DNA of 64,000 nt from Streptomyces sp. NBC_01689. GTDB lineage: Bacteria > Actinomycetota > Actinomycetes > Streptomycetales > Streptomycetaceae. The notes below the pieces were generated by a model. The model was not told the origin of the DNA. It saw only the letters and a program-made list of their open reading frames with translations, and ran no database searches. The DNA lies in the NCBI RefSeq assembly GCF_036250675.1, contig NZ_CP109592.1:2666001-2730000 (forward strand), read 5' to 3'. Positions 1 to 8,392 of the stretch are shown one piece after another (positions within the stretch are counted from its first letter, which is position 1; the number at the start of each line of letters is the position of its first letter). The position numbers were made by a program, and so were the translations under genes.

Positions 1-215
1 GCCACCCGGTCACGGGCCGCGGCCAGGCCACGCCGGTTCCAGTAGCCGCGGGCGGCGTCGAGGAGCGCGGGCCCGCCTCCGGGGGGTTCCGCGTCGGTGC
101 GGTCCGCGGCGGCGGCCAGGACGGCGCGCAGTTCCGGCAGGACCGGCAGGCCCTGGTCGGGGAGTGGTGGGCCGTACCGGACCGGACCGTGGCCTTCCGG
201 TACCGTCCGCCGCAT
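1..215 (-). CDS. PLP-dependent aminotransferase, N-terminal fragment (runs off the window)
   Basis: This is the first 71 codons of a gene whose remainder lies left of base 1. From the ATG at 215 the frame stays open to the edge and reads MRRTVPEGHGPVRYGPPLPD, then a helix (LPELRAVLAAAADR), then GGGPALLDAARGYWNRRGL. That layout (a short 'PPLPDxGLPVLPELR' opening, then a Gly-rich loop before 'A..YW.RRGL') matches the N-terminal arm of fold-type I aminotransferases of Streptomyces, as I recall them. The lysine that binds PLP would lie outside the window, so the substrate cannot be judged. A start further upstream cannot be excluded. The gene follows the surface-protein gene on the same strand, 208 bases downstream. 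Confidence 0.55.
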   Translation of the reverse strand, partial: MRRTVPEGHGPVRYGPPLPDQGLPVLPELRAVLAAAADRTDAEPPGGGPALLDAARGYWNRRGLAAARDRV

Positions 216-247
216 TCGTGCCTCCGCGCAGTCCGAGCCGTGCTCTG

Positions 248-274
248 TCCCTGCCGTCCCTGCCGTCCCTGCCG
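248..274. repeat. 9-bp tandem repeat, three perfect copies
   Basis: TCCCTGCCG occurs three times head to tail in the gap between the aminotransferase and the surface-protein gene. A fourth, degenerate unit (TTCCGGCCG) follows. It may be a slippage-prone spot; no function is evident. Confidence 0.7.
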
Positions 275-315
275 TTCCGGCCGTCTCCGCAGTGCCGGCC
301 GTCCCTTGCCGTCCG

Positions 316-338
316 CCTGGTCAGGTCGCCTGGCCAGG
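316..338 (-). terminator. candidate hairpin terminator after the surface-protein gene
   Basis: CCTGGTCAGG and CCTGGCCAGG form a 10-bp stem with one G.U wobble and a 3-base loop. It lies about 85 bases past the stop of the gene at 424-2319, on the same transcript. There is no U-tract, which is usual for Streptomyces terminators. Confidence 0.35.
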
Positions 339-423
339 TCGCCTTGCGTGATCCGCTCCGATGAGTCCGGACCCGCGCCTGTCCGGTGCCCTGGGCACCC
401 GCGGGATCGCGCCCGTCACCTCC

Positions 424-2319
424 TCAACGGCGGGCGAACAGCCGTTCGCGCAACAGCCGGTGGCCGGCCGCGCCCAGGGCGCCCGCGATGAGGAGGAACC
501 CGAGGACGAGGACCGGTACGGACTCGGTGAAGGCGCCGCCCTCACCGGCCTGCACCCCGTGCTGGGCACCGGTGGGACGGTCCCCCGGACCGTCCCCTCC
601 GTCGCGGCCGCCCTCCTGCGAGGTGCCGTGTCCCGCGCCGTCCGGGGAGTCGGGGCCGCTGTCGTGGGGGGCGGACTGGGCGGTCCCGGACGCGTGGTCG
701 CGCCCCGCGCCACCGGGAGCGTCCCGGCCGTCCTGACGCCCCGCACCGCCGGGAACATCCCGGCCGTCCTCCTGAGCGGTGCCCGGCGGGACGTCCTGGC
801 CGCCCTCGCGAGCGGTGCCCGGCGGAATGTCCTGGGCGTCGCCTCGGGCCGCGCTCTCGGGGACGACCGGTGTGCTGTCGGTGGCCGTCGCGGGAGGAAC
901 ACCCTGGTCGCCCTCCCCGGCCGCGGTGTCGGGAAGGACCGGTGAGGTGCCGCCGGTGACGCCCGGAGGAACGTCCTGGGCGCCATCCCCCGCCGCCGCG
1001 TTCCCGGGTACGACCGGGACGTCGCCCGCGGCTTCCCCGGGCGCGCCCGGAGCACCGTCACGGGTCGCCCTTCCGGGAACGCCCGGAGCGCTCTCCGGGG
1101 TCACCCCCGGGGAATCGTTCCTGGACGCACCCTCGCCGGGGGTCCCTGCCGGGCCGACCGGAACGGTGTTCCCCGGGGCGTCCGGGACCTCGCGTGAGGT
1201 TTCCCGGGGCGCGGCAGAGGCCACGTCCGGCACCTCCGGTGGAGCCGGCGGGGCGGAAATCGGCATCTCGGGCGGAACGACGGTGGCCTCGCCCGGCACC
1301 TGCGGCGGCACGGCGAAAGCCGCGCCCGAAGCCTCCCGGGGAACAGCCTGAGCGGCGCTCGAGCCCTCCCGGCGGACCACCGGCGCCGCGGCGGACGGCT
1401 CCCGGCGGACCACCGGCGCCGCCCCCGTCTTCTCCCGAGGGCTGACGTGCGCCGTCTTCGACGCCTCCGCGGAAGCAACCGGCACCGCACCCCGCGCCTC
1501 ACGAGGAACGACCGGCGCCTCGGCGGACGGCTCCCGGCGGACCACCGGCGCCGCCTCCGTCTTCTCCCCCGCGACGACGTGCGCCGTCTTCGACGCCTCC
1601 GCGGAAGCAACCGGCTTCTCCCGTGGACCGACGTGCGCCGCCTTCGACGCCTTCGCAGAAGGAGCCTGCGCCGCCTTCGACGGCTCGCGGCGGACCACCG
1701 GCGCCGCACCCGTCTTCCCCCGAGGCCCGGCCTGCGGCGCCCTGGACGCCTCCGCAGAAGCGACCGGCACCGCCTTCGACGACTCCCGGGGAACCGCCGG
1801 GGCCGCCGCCCCCGGTGCGACCGGCGGAGCCGTGCTCGGTTTCCCCGAAGGGACCGACGGCTTGTGCGAGGGCTTCCGGGACGCGCCGTGCGCGGGGGCG
1901 GGCGCCTCGTGGGTCAGGCGGTACGACGCCTTCCACGGTTTCGCGCGGCCGCCCGGCACGGCGGGGCAGACCCCCTCGACGGTCCGCGGGCCGACGTCAC
2001 CGCGGAAGGCCGCCCGCGCGGCCGGCCGGGACGGGACGCGGACCGTGCCGCGATAGGTGACGGCCTTCTCACCGACACCGTCGCCCACCCGCCGCAACCG
2101 GACCTCGCTCCCCTCGATACCGGTGAAGCGGTCGTCGAGGGACTCCGGCGGCCCCTCACCCGTCGCGTCGCAGGACACGGAGACGGTGACGGGCTCCCCG
2201 GGTCCCACGGAGCGCGGCACGACCTGGGCGCCCGGTTCCGCGGACGCGGCCGAGGCGGCCGCGCCCAGCGCGGTACAGGCCAGGGCGGTGGCGGACAGCA
2301 CACGGGCGGTACGGCGCAT
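424..2319 (-). CDS. secreted, membrane-anchored low-complexity surface protein
   Basis: The protein has 631 residues. A Sec signal peptide ends near ASAASAEP (about residue 27). A small folded N-terminal domain (about 28-135) holds two cysteines, in VSCDATG and VEGVCPAV, that may pair. About 430 residues of Pro/Ala/Val/Glu-rich repeats follow, reusing units such as PVVRREPS, SAEASKTAHV and DVPPGTA. A single hydrophobic helix (VPVLVLGFLLIAGALGAAG) and a short basic tail (RLLRERLFARR) close it. This is the plan of a cell-wall-spanning stalk protein with a C-terminal membrane anchor. There is no LPXTG or LAXTG motif, so sortase attachment is not supported. The ATG at 2319 is preceded by AAGGAGCC at good spacing. 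The N-terminal domain is not a family I can name. The repeats are also visible at DNA level between about 1370 and 1760. Confidence 0.7.
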   Translation of the reverse strand: MRRTARVLSATALACTALGAAASAASAEPGAQVVPRSVGPGEPVTVSVSCDATGEGPPESLDDRFTGIEGSEVRLRRVGDGVGEKAVTYRGTVRVPSRPAARAAFRGDVGPRTVEGVCPAVPGGRAKPWKASYRLTHEAPAPAHGASRKPSHKPSVPSGKPSTAPPVAPGAAAPAVPRESSKAVPVASAEASRAPQAGPRGKTGAAPVVRREPSKAAQAPSAKASKAAHVGPREKPVASAEASKTAHVVAGEKTEAAPVVRREPSAEAPVVPREARGAVPVASAEASKTAHVSPREKTGAAPVVRREPSAAAPVVRREGSSAAQAVPREASGAAFAVPPQVPGEATVVPPEMPISAPPAPPEVPDVASAAPRETSREVPDAPGNTVPVGPAGTPGEGASRNDSPGVTPESAPGVPGRATRDGAPGAPGEAAGDVPVVPGNAAAGDGAQDVPPGVTGGTSPVLPDTAAGEGDQGVPPATATDSTPVVPESAARGDAQDIPPGTAREGGQDVPPGTAQEDGRDVPGGAGRQDGRDAPGGAGRDHASGTAQSAPHDSGPDSPDGAGHGTSQEGGRDGGDGPGDRPTGAQHGVQAGEGGAFTESVPVLVLGFLLIAGALGAAGHRLLRERLFARR

Positions 2320-2468
2320 CGGCTGGGCTCCTTCGGAACGACTGCGTCTGAAGGGGCACGGCCGTCGTGCGCCCCGAGCCCATCACAGCCCGCCCGGCTC
2401 CGGGGCGCGCGCCGCCGGGCACCATTCGCGGGACGGGGGCACCCGAGCGGGTGACGGCGACGAGCAGC

Positions 2469-2519
2469 CCGCCGGAGTGAGGACGTACGTCTCCTCCGAC
2501 GACACCCTCACTCCGGCGG
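2469..2519 (-). terminator. 14-bp perfect inverted repeat downstream of the sigma factor gene
   Basis: CCGCCGGAGTGAGG (2469-2482) is repeated in inverse (2506-2519) around a 23-base loop. It lies 77 bases past the sigma-factor stop and before the surface-protein gene on the same strand. It is probably a terminator that separates the two, though the long loop also allows another regulatory role. Confidence 0.5.
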
Positions 2520-2595
2520 AGCCCCGGGCGCGGGAGATGAGGTCCCGTCACGTCCTCGCGACCGTGGACCGACGGACCGGTGGGCCCGGCCCCGG

Positions 2596-3390
2596 TCACA
2601 CCGCGTCGCGCAGCACCTGGTTCCGCAGTCGCGCGCAGCAGCGGCTGATCAGCCGGGAGACGTGCATCTGCGAGATGCCGAGCTGCTCGGCGATGCTGCT
2701 CTGGGTCATGTCGCCGAAGAACCGCATGTAGAGGATGGTGCGTTCGCGTTCGGGCAGTGCCTGCAGCCGGGGCTTGACCGCCTCGCGGTCGATGACGACG
2801 TCCAGGGCGGGGTCGGCCGAGCCGAGGGCGTCGCCGAGCGAGTAGCCTTCGCCGCCGCCCCTGAGTTCGGCGTCGAGGGAGAGCGCGCTGAAGCTCTCCA
2901 GTGCCTCCAGACCTGCCCGTACGTCCTCCTCGCTCATCCGGGCGTGCGCGGCGATCTCCGCGACGGTGGGCCCGTGGCCCGACACGCTCCCCGACAGTTC
3001 CTGCTGGGCGAACCGCACGCGGTTGCGCAGGTCCTGGACCCGGCGCGGCACATGGAGGCTCCACATGTGGTCGCGGAAGTGGCGCTTGATCTCACCGGTG
3101 ACGGTCGGCACGGCGTAGCTCTCGAAGGCGTTGCCGAGTTCGGGGTCGTACCGGTCGACGGCCTTGACCAGGCCGAGGGCCGCCACCTGCCTCAGGTCCT
3201 CCAGGCTCTCGCCGCGGTTGCGGAACCGGCCCGCGAGCCGGTCGGCCATGGGCAGCCAGGCCTCGACGATCCGCTCACGGAGTGCGTCGCGCTCGCCCCC
3301 CGGGGGCAGCGCCGCGAGCCTGCGGAACGCGTCCGCGGTGTCGGGGGCGTCATCGTGCGGGTGCCGTGTCGCGCTCACTCGGTTTCGCAT
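2596..3390 (-). CDS. RNA polymerase sigma factor, SigB/SigF/SigG family
   Basis: A group-3 sigma factor of 264 residues. Region 2 runs over about 45-115 and includes DLRQVAALGLVKAVDRYD, FESYAVPTVTGEIKRHFRD and the promoter-melting stretch MWSLHVPRRVQDL. Region 3 is about 120-185. Region 4 is about 205-260, with the helix-turn-helix TQSSIAEQLGISQMHVSRL. These features are diagnostic of the SigB/F/G group, used in Streptomyces for osmotic and oxidative stress and for spore development, and usually held by an anti-sigma factor. No anti-sigma gene is adjacent. The ATG at 3390 was chosen because GGGAG sits 12 bases upstream and the family starts here; the open frame continues upstream but has no family character. 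A matching SigB-type promoter lies about 140 bases upstream, which suggests autoregulation. Which paralogue this is cannot be decided from sequence alone. Confidence 0.93.
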   Translation of the reverse strand: MRNRVSATRHPHDDAPDTADAFRRLAALPPGGERDALRERIVEAWLPMADRLAGRFRNRGESLEDLRQVAALGLVKAVDRYDPELGNAFESYAVPTVTGEIKRHFRDHMWSLHVPRRVQDLRNRVRFAQQELSGSVSGHGPTVAEIAAHARMSEEDVRAGLEALESFSALSLDAELRGGGEGYSLGDALGSADPALDVVIDREAVKPRLQALPERERTILYMRFFGDMTQSSIAEQLGISQMHVSRLISRCCARLRNQVLRDAV

Positions 3391-3980
3391 GGTGCGTCGC
3401 AACTCCCTTGGCAGTGCCTTGGTTCGGGCGGTCACCGTGGGAGCACCGGGAGCGCCGGACAGGCACACCCGTGGTGAGAACCGGACGGCTCCCACGGGCG
3501 TGCCTCCTGTCCGAAGCACTGAAATTCCGCCTGCCCCTGCGCGGTCGGGACAAACCCCTGACGTACCAGGCGGGTTGGGACGGGCACGTCGGGCATGGTC
3601 CGCGGTCCCAGGGGTACTGCTGAGGCACCCGCGTCCCCCGGCCGCGCGGACCCCGGAGCGGGCCCACGGCCACGGCCGATCGGTACGGGACGTGTGGTCC
3701 GCCCGCGCGACGGGCCGGTCCCGGAGCCTTCGCGACGTCCCGGAACCACGGCCCGGGCTTCCCGGCGTCAGCCGTGCGAAGCAGGGCGGAGGGCCGTCGG
3801 ACTCGGCGCCGGTGTCCCTGGCGGCGCCGGAGCGGCGGAGGTCCGGTCGCGGATGCGAGGGGAGCGACCGGGCCCCCGCCGGGAACGCGGAGCGGTCGCG
3901 CACGGGGCATCACGCACCGCGCATCGGGCACAAGACGTCACGCACGGCGCATCACGTACGGAGCATCGGGCGCGGAACCG
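3391..3980. other. gene-free region with a 22-bp imperfect direct repeat
   Basis: No convincing gene is seen in these 590 bases; the open frames on both strands are GC-rich and lack family character. At its left end it holds the sigma leader and promoter. Near its right end GCATCACGCACCGCGCATCGGG (3907-3928) recurs with three changes at 3949-3970. The repeat has a 42-base period and further 'GCATC/CACGCAC' echoes between the copies. Confidence 0.5.
3531..3555 (-). promoter_or_regulatory. candidate SigB-type promoter for the sigma gene
   Basis: On the minus strand, GTTT (3555-3552) is followed after 15 bases by GGGCAG (3536-3531). This is close to the GTTT-N14-16-GGGTAT pattern known for Streptomyces SigB-family promoters. 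It sits 141 bases upstream of the sigma start. The -10 differs from the consensus at two positions. Confidence 0.35.
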
Positions 3981-4217
3981 TCAGACGACTTCTCCGAAGA
4001 CCCGGTCCCGGGCCCCCTCGCGGGTCCGGCCCGGGGCGACCGGACGGCGTGGATGGCGGCGCAGGTACTCGCCCTCCAGTTGGGCCATGCGCACGTTGTG
4101 GGTCCGCAGCGCGTCGTTCGAGCCGTGGAGCAGCGTGTCGTGGCGCGTCCGGTGGATCGTCTCCAGCTCTCTCATCAGCTGCTGGTCGTCCAGCCGGTCC
4201 GGGTCGACTCCGGTCAT
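3981..4217 (-). CDS. small DUF6158-type protein
   Basis: A charged, soluble protein of 78 residues. It opens MTGVDPDRLDDQQLMREL and continues as one long helical stretch (ETIHRTRHDTLLHGSNDALR), then LEGEYLRRHPRR and a basic tail. This is the pattern of the actinobacterial DUF6158 family, whose function is unknown. I chose the ATG at 4217 because the conserved part begins there; an in-frame extension to 4316 is Pro/Arg-rich and unlikely. It is not in an obvious operon: the sigma gene lies 590 bases downstream and the ABC-F gene 230 bases upstream, all on the minus strand. Confidence 0.75.
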   Translation of the reverse strand: MTGVDPDRLDDQQLMRELETIHRTRHDTLLHGSNDALRTHNVRMAQLEGEYLRRHPRRPVAPGRTREGARDRVFGEVV

Positions 4218-4447
4218 GGTGGTACCCCGCTCGTCGTGTCCTGCGGCGTGGTCCGGGGGCCCGCCGGGCAGGCGCTCCCGCGAGCGGCACCCGGGCGGCG
4301 TCCGGGAGGGAACCATGGATCTCGCCGTCCTCCCTCCACTCTACGAACATCCGGGGTCCCGGGCATTCCACGGGCATCCCCCGCCCCGCTCCGCACGACA
4401 CCGGCACGGCACCGCGCGGCGGAGCCACCCGATCCGGACGACCCGAC

Positions 4448-6067
4448 CTACCGGGCGCGCTCCACGCGCCGCTCGTCCCAGACCGGCTCCGAGGTCTCCC
4501 GGAGCCTGCCGTCGGAACCGAAGACCAGGTAGCGGTCGAAGGAACGGGCGAACCAGCGGTCGTGGGTCACGGCGAGCACCGTCCCCTCGTACGCCTCCAG
4601 TCCCTCCTGGAGCGCCTCCGCGGACTCCAGGTCGAGGTTGTCGGTCGGCTCGTCCAGCAGCAGGGCGGTGGAGCCCTCCAGTTCCAGCAGGAGGATCTGG
4701 AAGCGGGCCTGCTGGCCTCCCGAGAGCTTCTCGAACCGCTGCTCGGCCTGGGCGGTCAGTTCGTAGCGGCGCAGCCGGGACATCGCGGCGCCGCGGTCCT
4801 GGGAGTGCTCGCTCCACAGGATGTCGAGGAGCGCGCGGCCCTCCAGCTCGGGGTGGGCGTGCGTCTGCGCGAAGTGCCCGGCGACGACCCGCGCGCCGAG
4901 CTTCCAGGCGCCGGTGTGCGCGACGGTGTCACCGGCGAGCAGCCGCAGGAAGTGCGACTTGCCGGAGCCGTTGGACCCGAGCACGGCGACGCGCTCGCCG
5001 TAGAAGACCTCCAGGTCGAAGGGGTTCATCAGGCCGGTGAGCTCCAGCCCCTGGCAGGTGATGGCCCGTACTCCGGTCCGTCCGCCGTGCAGCCGCATCC
5101 TGATGTCCTGCTCGCGCGGCGGTTCCGGCGGCGGACCGGCCTCCTCGAACTTCCTGAGCCGGGTCTGGGCGGCCTGGTACCGGGACGCCAACTCGTGCGA
5201 GATGGACGCCGCCTGACGCAGACTCAGCACCAGTTTCTTCAGCTGGGCGTGCTTCTCGTCCCACCGCCTGCGCAGTTCCTCGAAGCGGGCGAAGCGCTCC
5301 TGACGGGCCTCGTGATACGTCGCGAAGCCGCCGCCGTGCACCCAGGCGTCGGCACCGGCCGGTCCGGGCTCGACGCTGACGATCTTCTCGGCGGCGCGCG
5401 CCAGCAGTTCCCGGTCGTGCGAGACGAACAGGACGGTCTTGCGGGTCTCCTTGAGCCGCTCCTCCAGCCAGCGCTTTCCCGGCACGTCGAGATAGTTGTC
5501 CGGCTCGTCGAGGAGCAGCACCTCGTCGGTGCCGCGCAGCAGGGCCTCCAGCACCAGCCGCTTCTGCTCACCGCCGGACAGCGTCCGCACCGGACGCCAC
5601 TGCGCCTTCTCGTACGGGATGCCGAGCGCGGCCGTGGTGCACATGTCCCAGAGCGTCTCGGACTCGTACCCGCGCACCTCCGCCCAGTCGGACAGGGCCT
5701 GCGCGTAGCGGAGCTGGGAGGCCTCGTCGTCGACGGTCATCAGATCGTGCTCGGCGGCGTCGACGGCCTTCGCGGCCTCCCGGATGCGGGGCGGTGCCAC
5801 GGAGACGAGCAGGTCCCGTACGGTCGTCTCGTCCCGTACCGAGCCGACGAACTGGCGCATCACGCCGAGGCCGCCACCGACGGTGACGGTGCCCCCGTGC
5901 GGCTTCAGCTCGCCGGAGATCAGCCGCAGCAGTGTGGTCTTGCCGGCTCCGTTGGGTCCGACCAGGGCCACGACGGACCCTTCTCCCACCCGGAACGACA
6001 CATCGCCGAGCAGCGCCCTCCCGTCGGGAAGGTAGTACTCAAGATGTGCGGCTTCGAGGTGTCCCAT
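4448..6067 (-). CDS. ABC-F family ATP-binding protein
   Basis: The protein has 539 residues and two nucleotide-binding domains in tandem with no membrane segment. NBD1 has Walker A GPNGAGKTT (37-45), signature LSGGEQKR and Walker B LLLDEPDNYLD. A charged helical linker follows (about residues 240-320, EARQERFARFEELRRRW to RYQAAQTRLRKFEEAG). NBD2 has Walker A GSNGSGKS, signature LSGGQQAR and Walker B LLLDEPTDNLD. ABC-F proteins act on the ribosome, either as translation factors or in antibiotic resistance by ribosome protection. The linker gives no clear drug assignment. The start ATG at 6067 lies where the first strand of NBD1 begins (MGHLEAAHLEYYL), with GGAG 11 bases upstream. It appears monocistronic and is divergent from the PAP2 gene. 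Confidence 0.9.
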   Translation of the reverse strand: MGHLEAAHLEYYLPDGRALLGDVSFRVGEGSVVALVGPNGAGKTTLLRLISGELKPHGGTVTVGGGLGVMRQFVGSVRDETTVRDLLVSVAPPRIREAAKAVDAAEHDLMTVDDEASQLRYAQALSDWAEVRGYESETLWDMCTTAALGIPYEKAQWRPVRTLSGGEQKRLVLEALLRGTDEVLLLDEPDNYLDVPGKRWLEERLKETRKTVLFVSHDRELLARAAEKIVSVEPGPAGADAWVHGGGFATYHEARQERFARFEELRRRWDEKHAQLKKLVLSLRQAASISHELASRYQAAQTRLRKFEEAGPPPEPPREQDIRMRLHGGRTGVRAITCQGLELTGLMNPFDLEVFYGERVAVLGSNGSGKSHFLRLLAGDTVAHTGAWKLGARVVAGHFAQTHAHPELEGRALLDILWSEHSQDRGAAMSRLRRYELTAQAEQRFEKLSGGQQARFQILLLELEGSTALLLDEPTDNLDLESAEALQEGLEAYEGTVLAVTHDRWFARSFDRYLVFGSDGRLRETSEPVWDERRVERAR

Positions 6068-6276
6068 GGTCCCGCATTCTCCGTGGCGGCGGGGCCGCCC
6101 GGCAAACCCATATCGACGGGTGGGCCGCCACGCCCCCGACACCCCCGGGAACCCGCGCCTCCCGCCCCTCGGAACCCGTGCCGGGCAGGCCCCGCGATTC
6201 CGGTTCCGATGGCCCGACCGGGGGTGACGGAGGACGGTGGGGGCGGAAAACGCCCCGGCGCGGGTAGTCGCATCCC

Positions 6277-6870
6277 ATGACCACCACCCCTGACGTCGAC
6301 CTCACCACCGCTCTCCCGGGCCCCCACCCGCTGCGCACCCGCTTCCTGGCGGCCGACTCCCGCCTCTTCGAGGCCGTCGCGTCCCGCCACTGGCCCGGCG
6401 GCGACCGTCTCCTGCCGCGGCTGAGCCGCAGCGCCAACCACGGCCTGCTGTGGTTCGCCACGGCGGCGGCCCTCGCCGCCACCCGCACCCCCCACGCGCG
6501 CCGCGCCGCGGCCCGCGGGCTCGCCTCGCTGAGCCTCGCCTCCGCCACGATCAACACCGTGGGCAAACGCACGGTGCGCCGCCCCCGCCCGTCCCTCGCC
6601 CCGGTCCCCCAGGCGCGCCGGCTGAAGCGCCAGCCGATCACCACCTCGTTCCCCTCGGGCCACTCCGCGTCGGCTGCGGCCTTCGCGACGGGGGTGGCCC
6701 TGGAGTCGCGTGGCTGGGGCGTCGCCGTGGCACCGCTCGCCACCGCGGTGGCCCTGTCCCGTGTCTACACCGGCGCCCATTTCCCGAGCGACGTCCTCGC
6801 GGGCGCGGCCCTGGGCGCGACGGCCGCGTACGCCGTGCGGGGCCTGCTCCCGAAGCACGGGCGTCCCTGA
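6277..6870 (+). CDS. PAP2-family lipid phosphatase
   Basis: A membrane phosphatase of 197 residues with all three PAP2 signature motifs: KRTVRRPRP (about 90), PSGHSASAAAFA (about 125-136) with the catalytic His, and SRVYTGAHFPSDVLAG (about 160-175). Likely substrates are phosphatidic acid or polyprenyl diphosphates, but the sequence does not separate these. The protein starts at the ATG at 6277, shortly after GGTAGTCGCATCCC, a possible -10-like TAGTCG with almost no leader. It is divergent from the ABC-F gene. Confidence 0.88.
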   Translation: MTTTPDVDLTTALPGPHPLRTRFLAADSRLFEAVASRHWPGGDRLLPRLSRSANHGLLWFATAAALAATRTPHARRAAARGLASLSLASATINTVGKRTVRRPRPSLAPVPQARRLKRQPITTSFPSGHSASAAAFATGVALESRGWGVAVAPLATAVALSRVYTGAHFPSDVLAGAALGATAAYAVRGLLPKHGRP

Positions 6871-6965
6871 ACATCGTGTCCACATACCAAGACACAGGTC
6901 TCATCATTCGACACGCGGACGTACGGTGATCCATGACCGACGGGATGAGACGAAGGGGAACGGTC

Positions 6966-7787
6966 ATGTCCAAGCCGCAGGAGACCGCTGTCTACACGCA
7001 CGGCCACCACGAGTCCGTACTGCGCTCGCACACCTGGCGCACCGCCGCCAACTCCGCGGCCTATCTGCTCGGCTCGCTCAAGCCCCACATGAAGATCCTG
7101 GACATCGGGTGCGGCCCCGGCACCATCACCGCCGACCTGGCGGAACTGGTCCCGGACGGACACGTCACCGGCGTCGACCACGCGCCCGGCATCCTCGACC
7201 GGGCCCGCACCACGGCGGCCGGCCGGGGGCTGAGCAACGTGGACTTCGGGGTCGCGGACGTGCACGCCCTGGACTACCCGGACGACACCTTCTGCGTCGT
7301 CCACGCGCACCAGGTGCTGCAGCACGTGGGGGACCCCGTCCAGGCGCTGCGCGAGATGTACCGGGTCACCAAGCCCGGCGGTCTCGTCGCAGTCCGCGAC
7401 GCGGACTACTCGGCCATGGCCTGGTACCCGGAGGTGCCGGGAATGACCGACTGGCAGGACCTGTACCTGCGCGTCGCCCGCGCCAACGGGGGCGAGCCCG
7501 CCGCGGGACGCCGGCTGAGGTCGTGGGCCCTGGCCGCGGGCATCACGGGCATCGCCGCGACGTCGAGCACCTGGACCTTCGCCACCGAGGCCGAACGGCG
7601 GTGGTGGAGCGGACTGTGGGCCGACCGCACCCTCGCGTCGGCCTACGCGGAGCGCGCCACCGAGGGCGGCCACGCGACCACCGGGCAGCTGCGGGCGGTG
7701 TCGGACGCGTGGCGCGCGTGGGGGCGGCAGGAGGACGGCTGGTTCTCCGTGCTGCACGGCGAGATCCTCTGCCGGAAGGCCGGGTGA
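6966..7787 (+). CDS. class I SAM-dependent methyltransferase
   Basis: A methyltransferase of 273 residues of the UbiE/type-11 group. Motif I is ILDIGCGPGTITADLAEL (about 45-62), the acidic motif II is VTGVDHAP, and the post-motif stretch YRVTKPGGLVAVRDADYS is typical. The C-terminal part (about 170-273) is helical with many tryptophans. The substrate is unknown. The ATG at 6966 has AAGGGG 8 bases upstream; a weaker in-frame start lies at 6933. The gene stands alone, 95 bases after the PAP2 gene. Confidence 0.88.
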   Translation: MSKPQETAVYTHGHHESVLRSHTWRTAANSAAYLLGSLKPHMKILDIGCGPGTITADLAELVPDGHVTGVDHAPGILDRARTTAAGRGLSNVDFGVADVHALDYPDDTFCVVHAHQVLQHVGDPVQALREMYRVTKPGGLVAVRDADYSAMAWYPEVPGMTDWQDLYLRVARANGGEPAAGRRLRSWALAAGITGIAATSSTWTFATEAERRWWSGLWADRTLASAYAERATEGGHATTGQLRAVSDAWRAWGRQEDGWFSVLHGEILCRKAG

Positions 7788-7907
7788 CCCGCGCGGCCGG
7801 AGGCGGAACGACGCGCCCCACCGGGATCGGGACGGTCCGCCCACGTGCGGAGCGGCCCGCCCGGCCGGGATGCGCCCGAAACGATCTCCTCCCCGGGCCG
7901 CCCCAAC

Positions 7908-7913
7908 TAGGCT
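7908..7913 (+). promoter_or_regulatory. -10 box of a leaderless promoter (VOC gene)
   Basis: TAGGCT (TANNNT type) lies 7 bases before the ATG at 7921, and no ribosome-binding site is present. This points to a leaderless transcript. Confidence 0.5.
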
Positions 7914-7920
7914 CGTCCGC

Positions 7921-8274
7921 ATGGAGATTCTGGGAACCACGTTGCGTGTCTGCGTCGACGACCTGGAGGCTTCGGTCCCGTTCTACGAGAGACTGGCGGG
8001 CAGCAGCGCCCAGCGGTTCGAACGCGGGGGCGTGTCGGTCGCCGCGGTGGGCTGCTTCCTGCTGATGAGCGGACCGAAGGCCGAGCTGGACGTGCTGCGG
8101 AAGGTCACCGCGACCATCGCCGTCAGGGACGTCGAGGAGACCCACCGGGTGCTCGGCGAGCTCGGCGCGCACATCCTGGCGGGACCCGTGGGGACCCCCG
8201 CGGGCCGCAACCTGATCGCCATGCACCCGGACGGTGCCGTGTACGAGTACGTGGACCGCGGCACGGCCCGGTGA
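7921..8274 (+). CDS. VOC-family (glyoxalase-like) protein
   Basis: A protein of 117 residues with the two beta-alpha-beta-beta-beta half-modules of the vicinal oxygen chelate fold. The N-terminal half opens ILGTTLRVCVDDLEASVPFYERL and the C-terminal half reads ATIAVRDVEETHRVLGELGAHI, ending HPDGAVYEYVD. The usual metal-binding His near the start is not obvious (the position reads R/V). It may therefore bind ligand without metal, as drug-binding or antibiotic-resistance members do. The substrate is unknown. Confidence 0.8.
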   Translation: MEILGTTLRVCVDDLEASVPFYERLAGSSAQRFERGGVSVAAVGCFLLMSGPKAELDVLRKVTATIAVRDVEETHRVLGELGAHILAGPVGTPAGRNLIAMHPDGAVYEYVDRGTAR

Positions 8275-8392
8275 CCGGCCGGGCGGGCGGTCCGTCCCGG
8301 TCCCCCGCCCGCCCCCCGTGGGCGGGGACGCGGCGCGCCGTCCCGGCCCCCGGGCGGGTGCGGGCGGGGCCCGGCCGGTCCGGACCGCCGTG

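Noticed and set aside
3131..6280. Open frame of about 1050 codons on the plus strand opposite the sigma, DUF6158 and ABC-F genes
   Set aside because: It crosses three real genes and two gaps on the other strand, and its product is Arg/Pro/Gly-rich with no domain.
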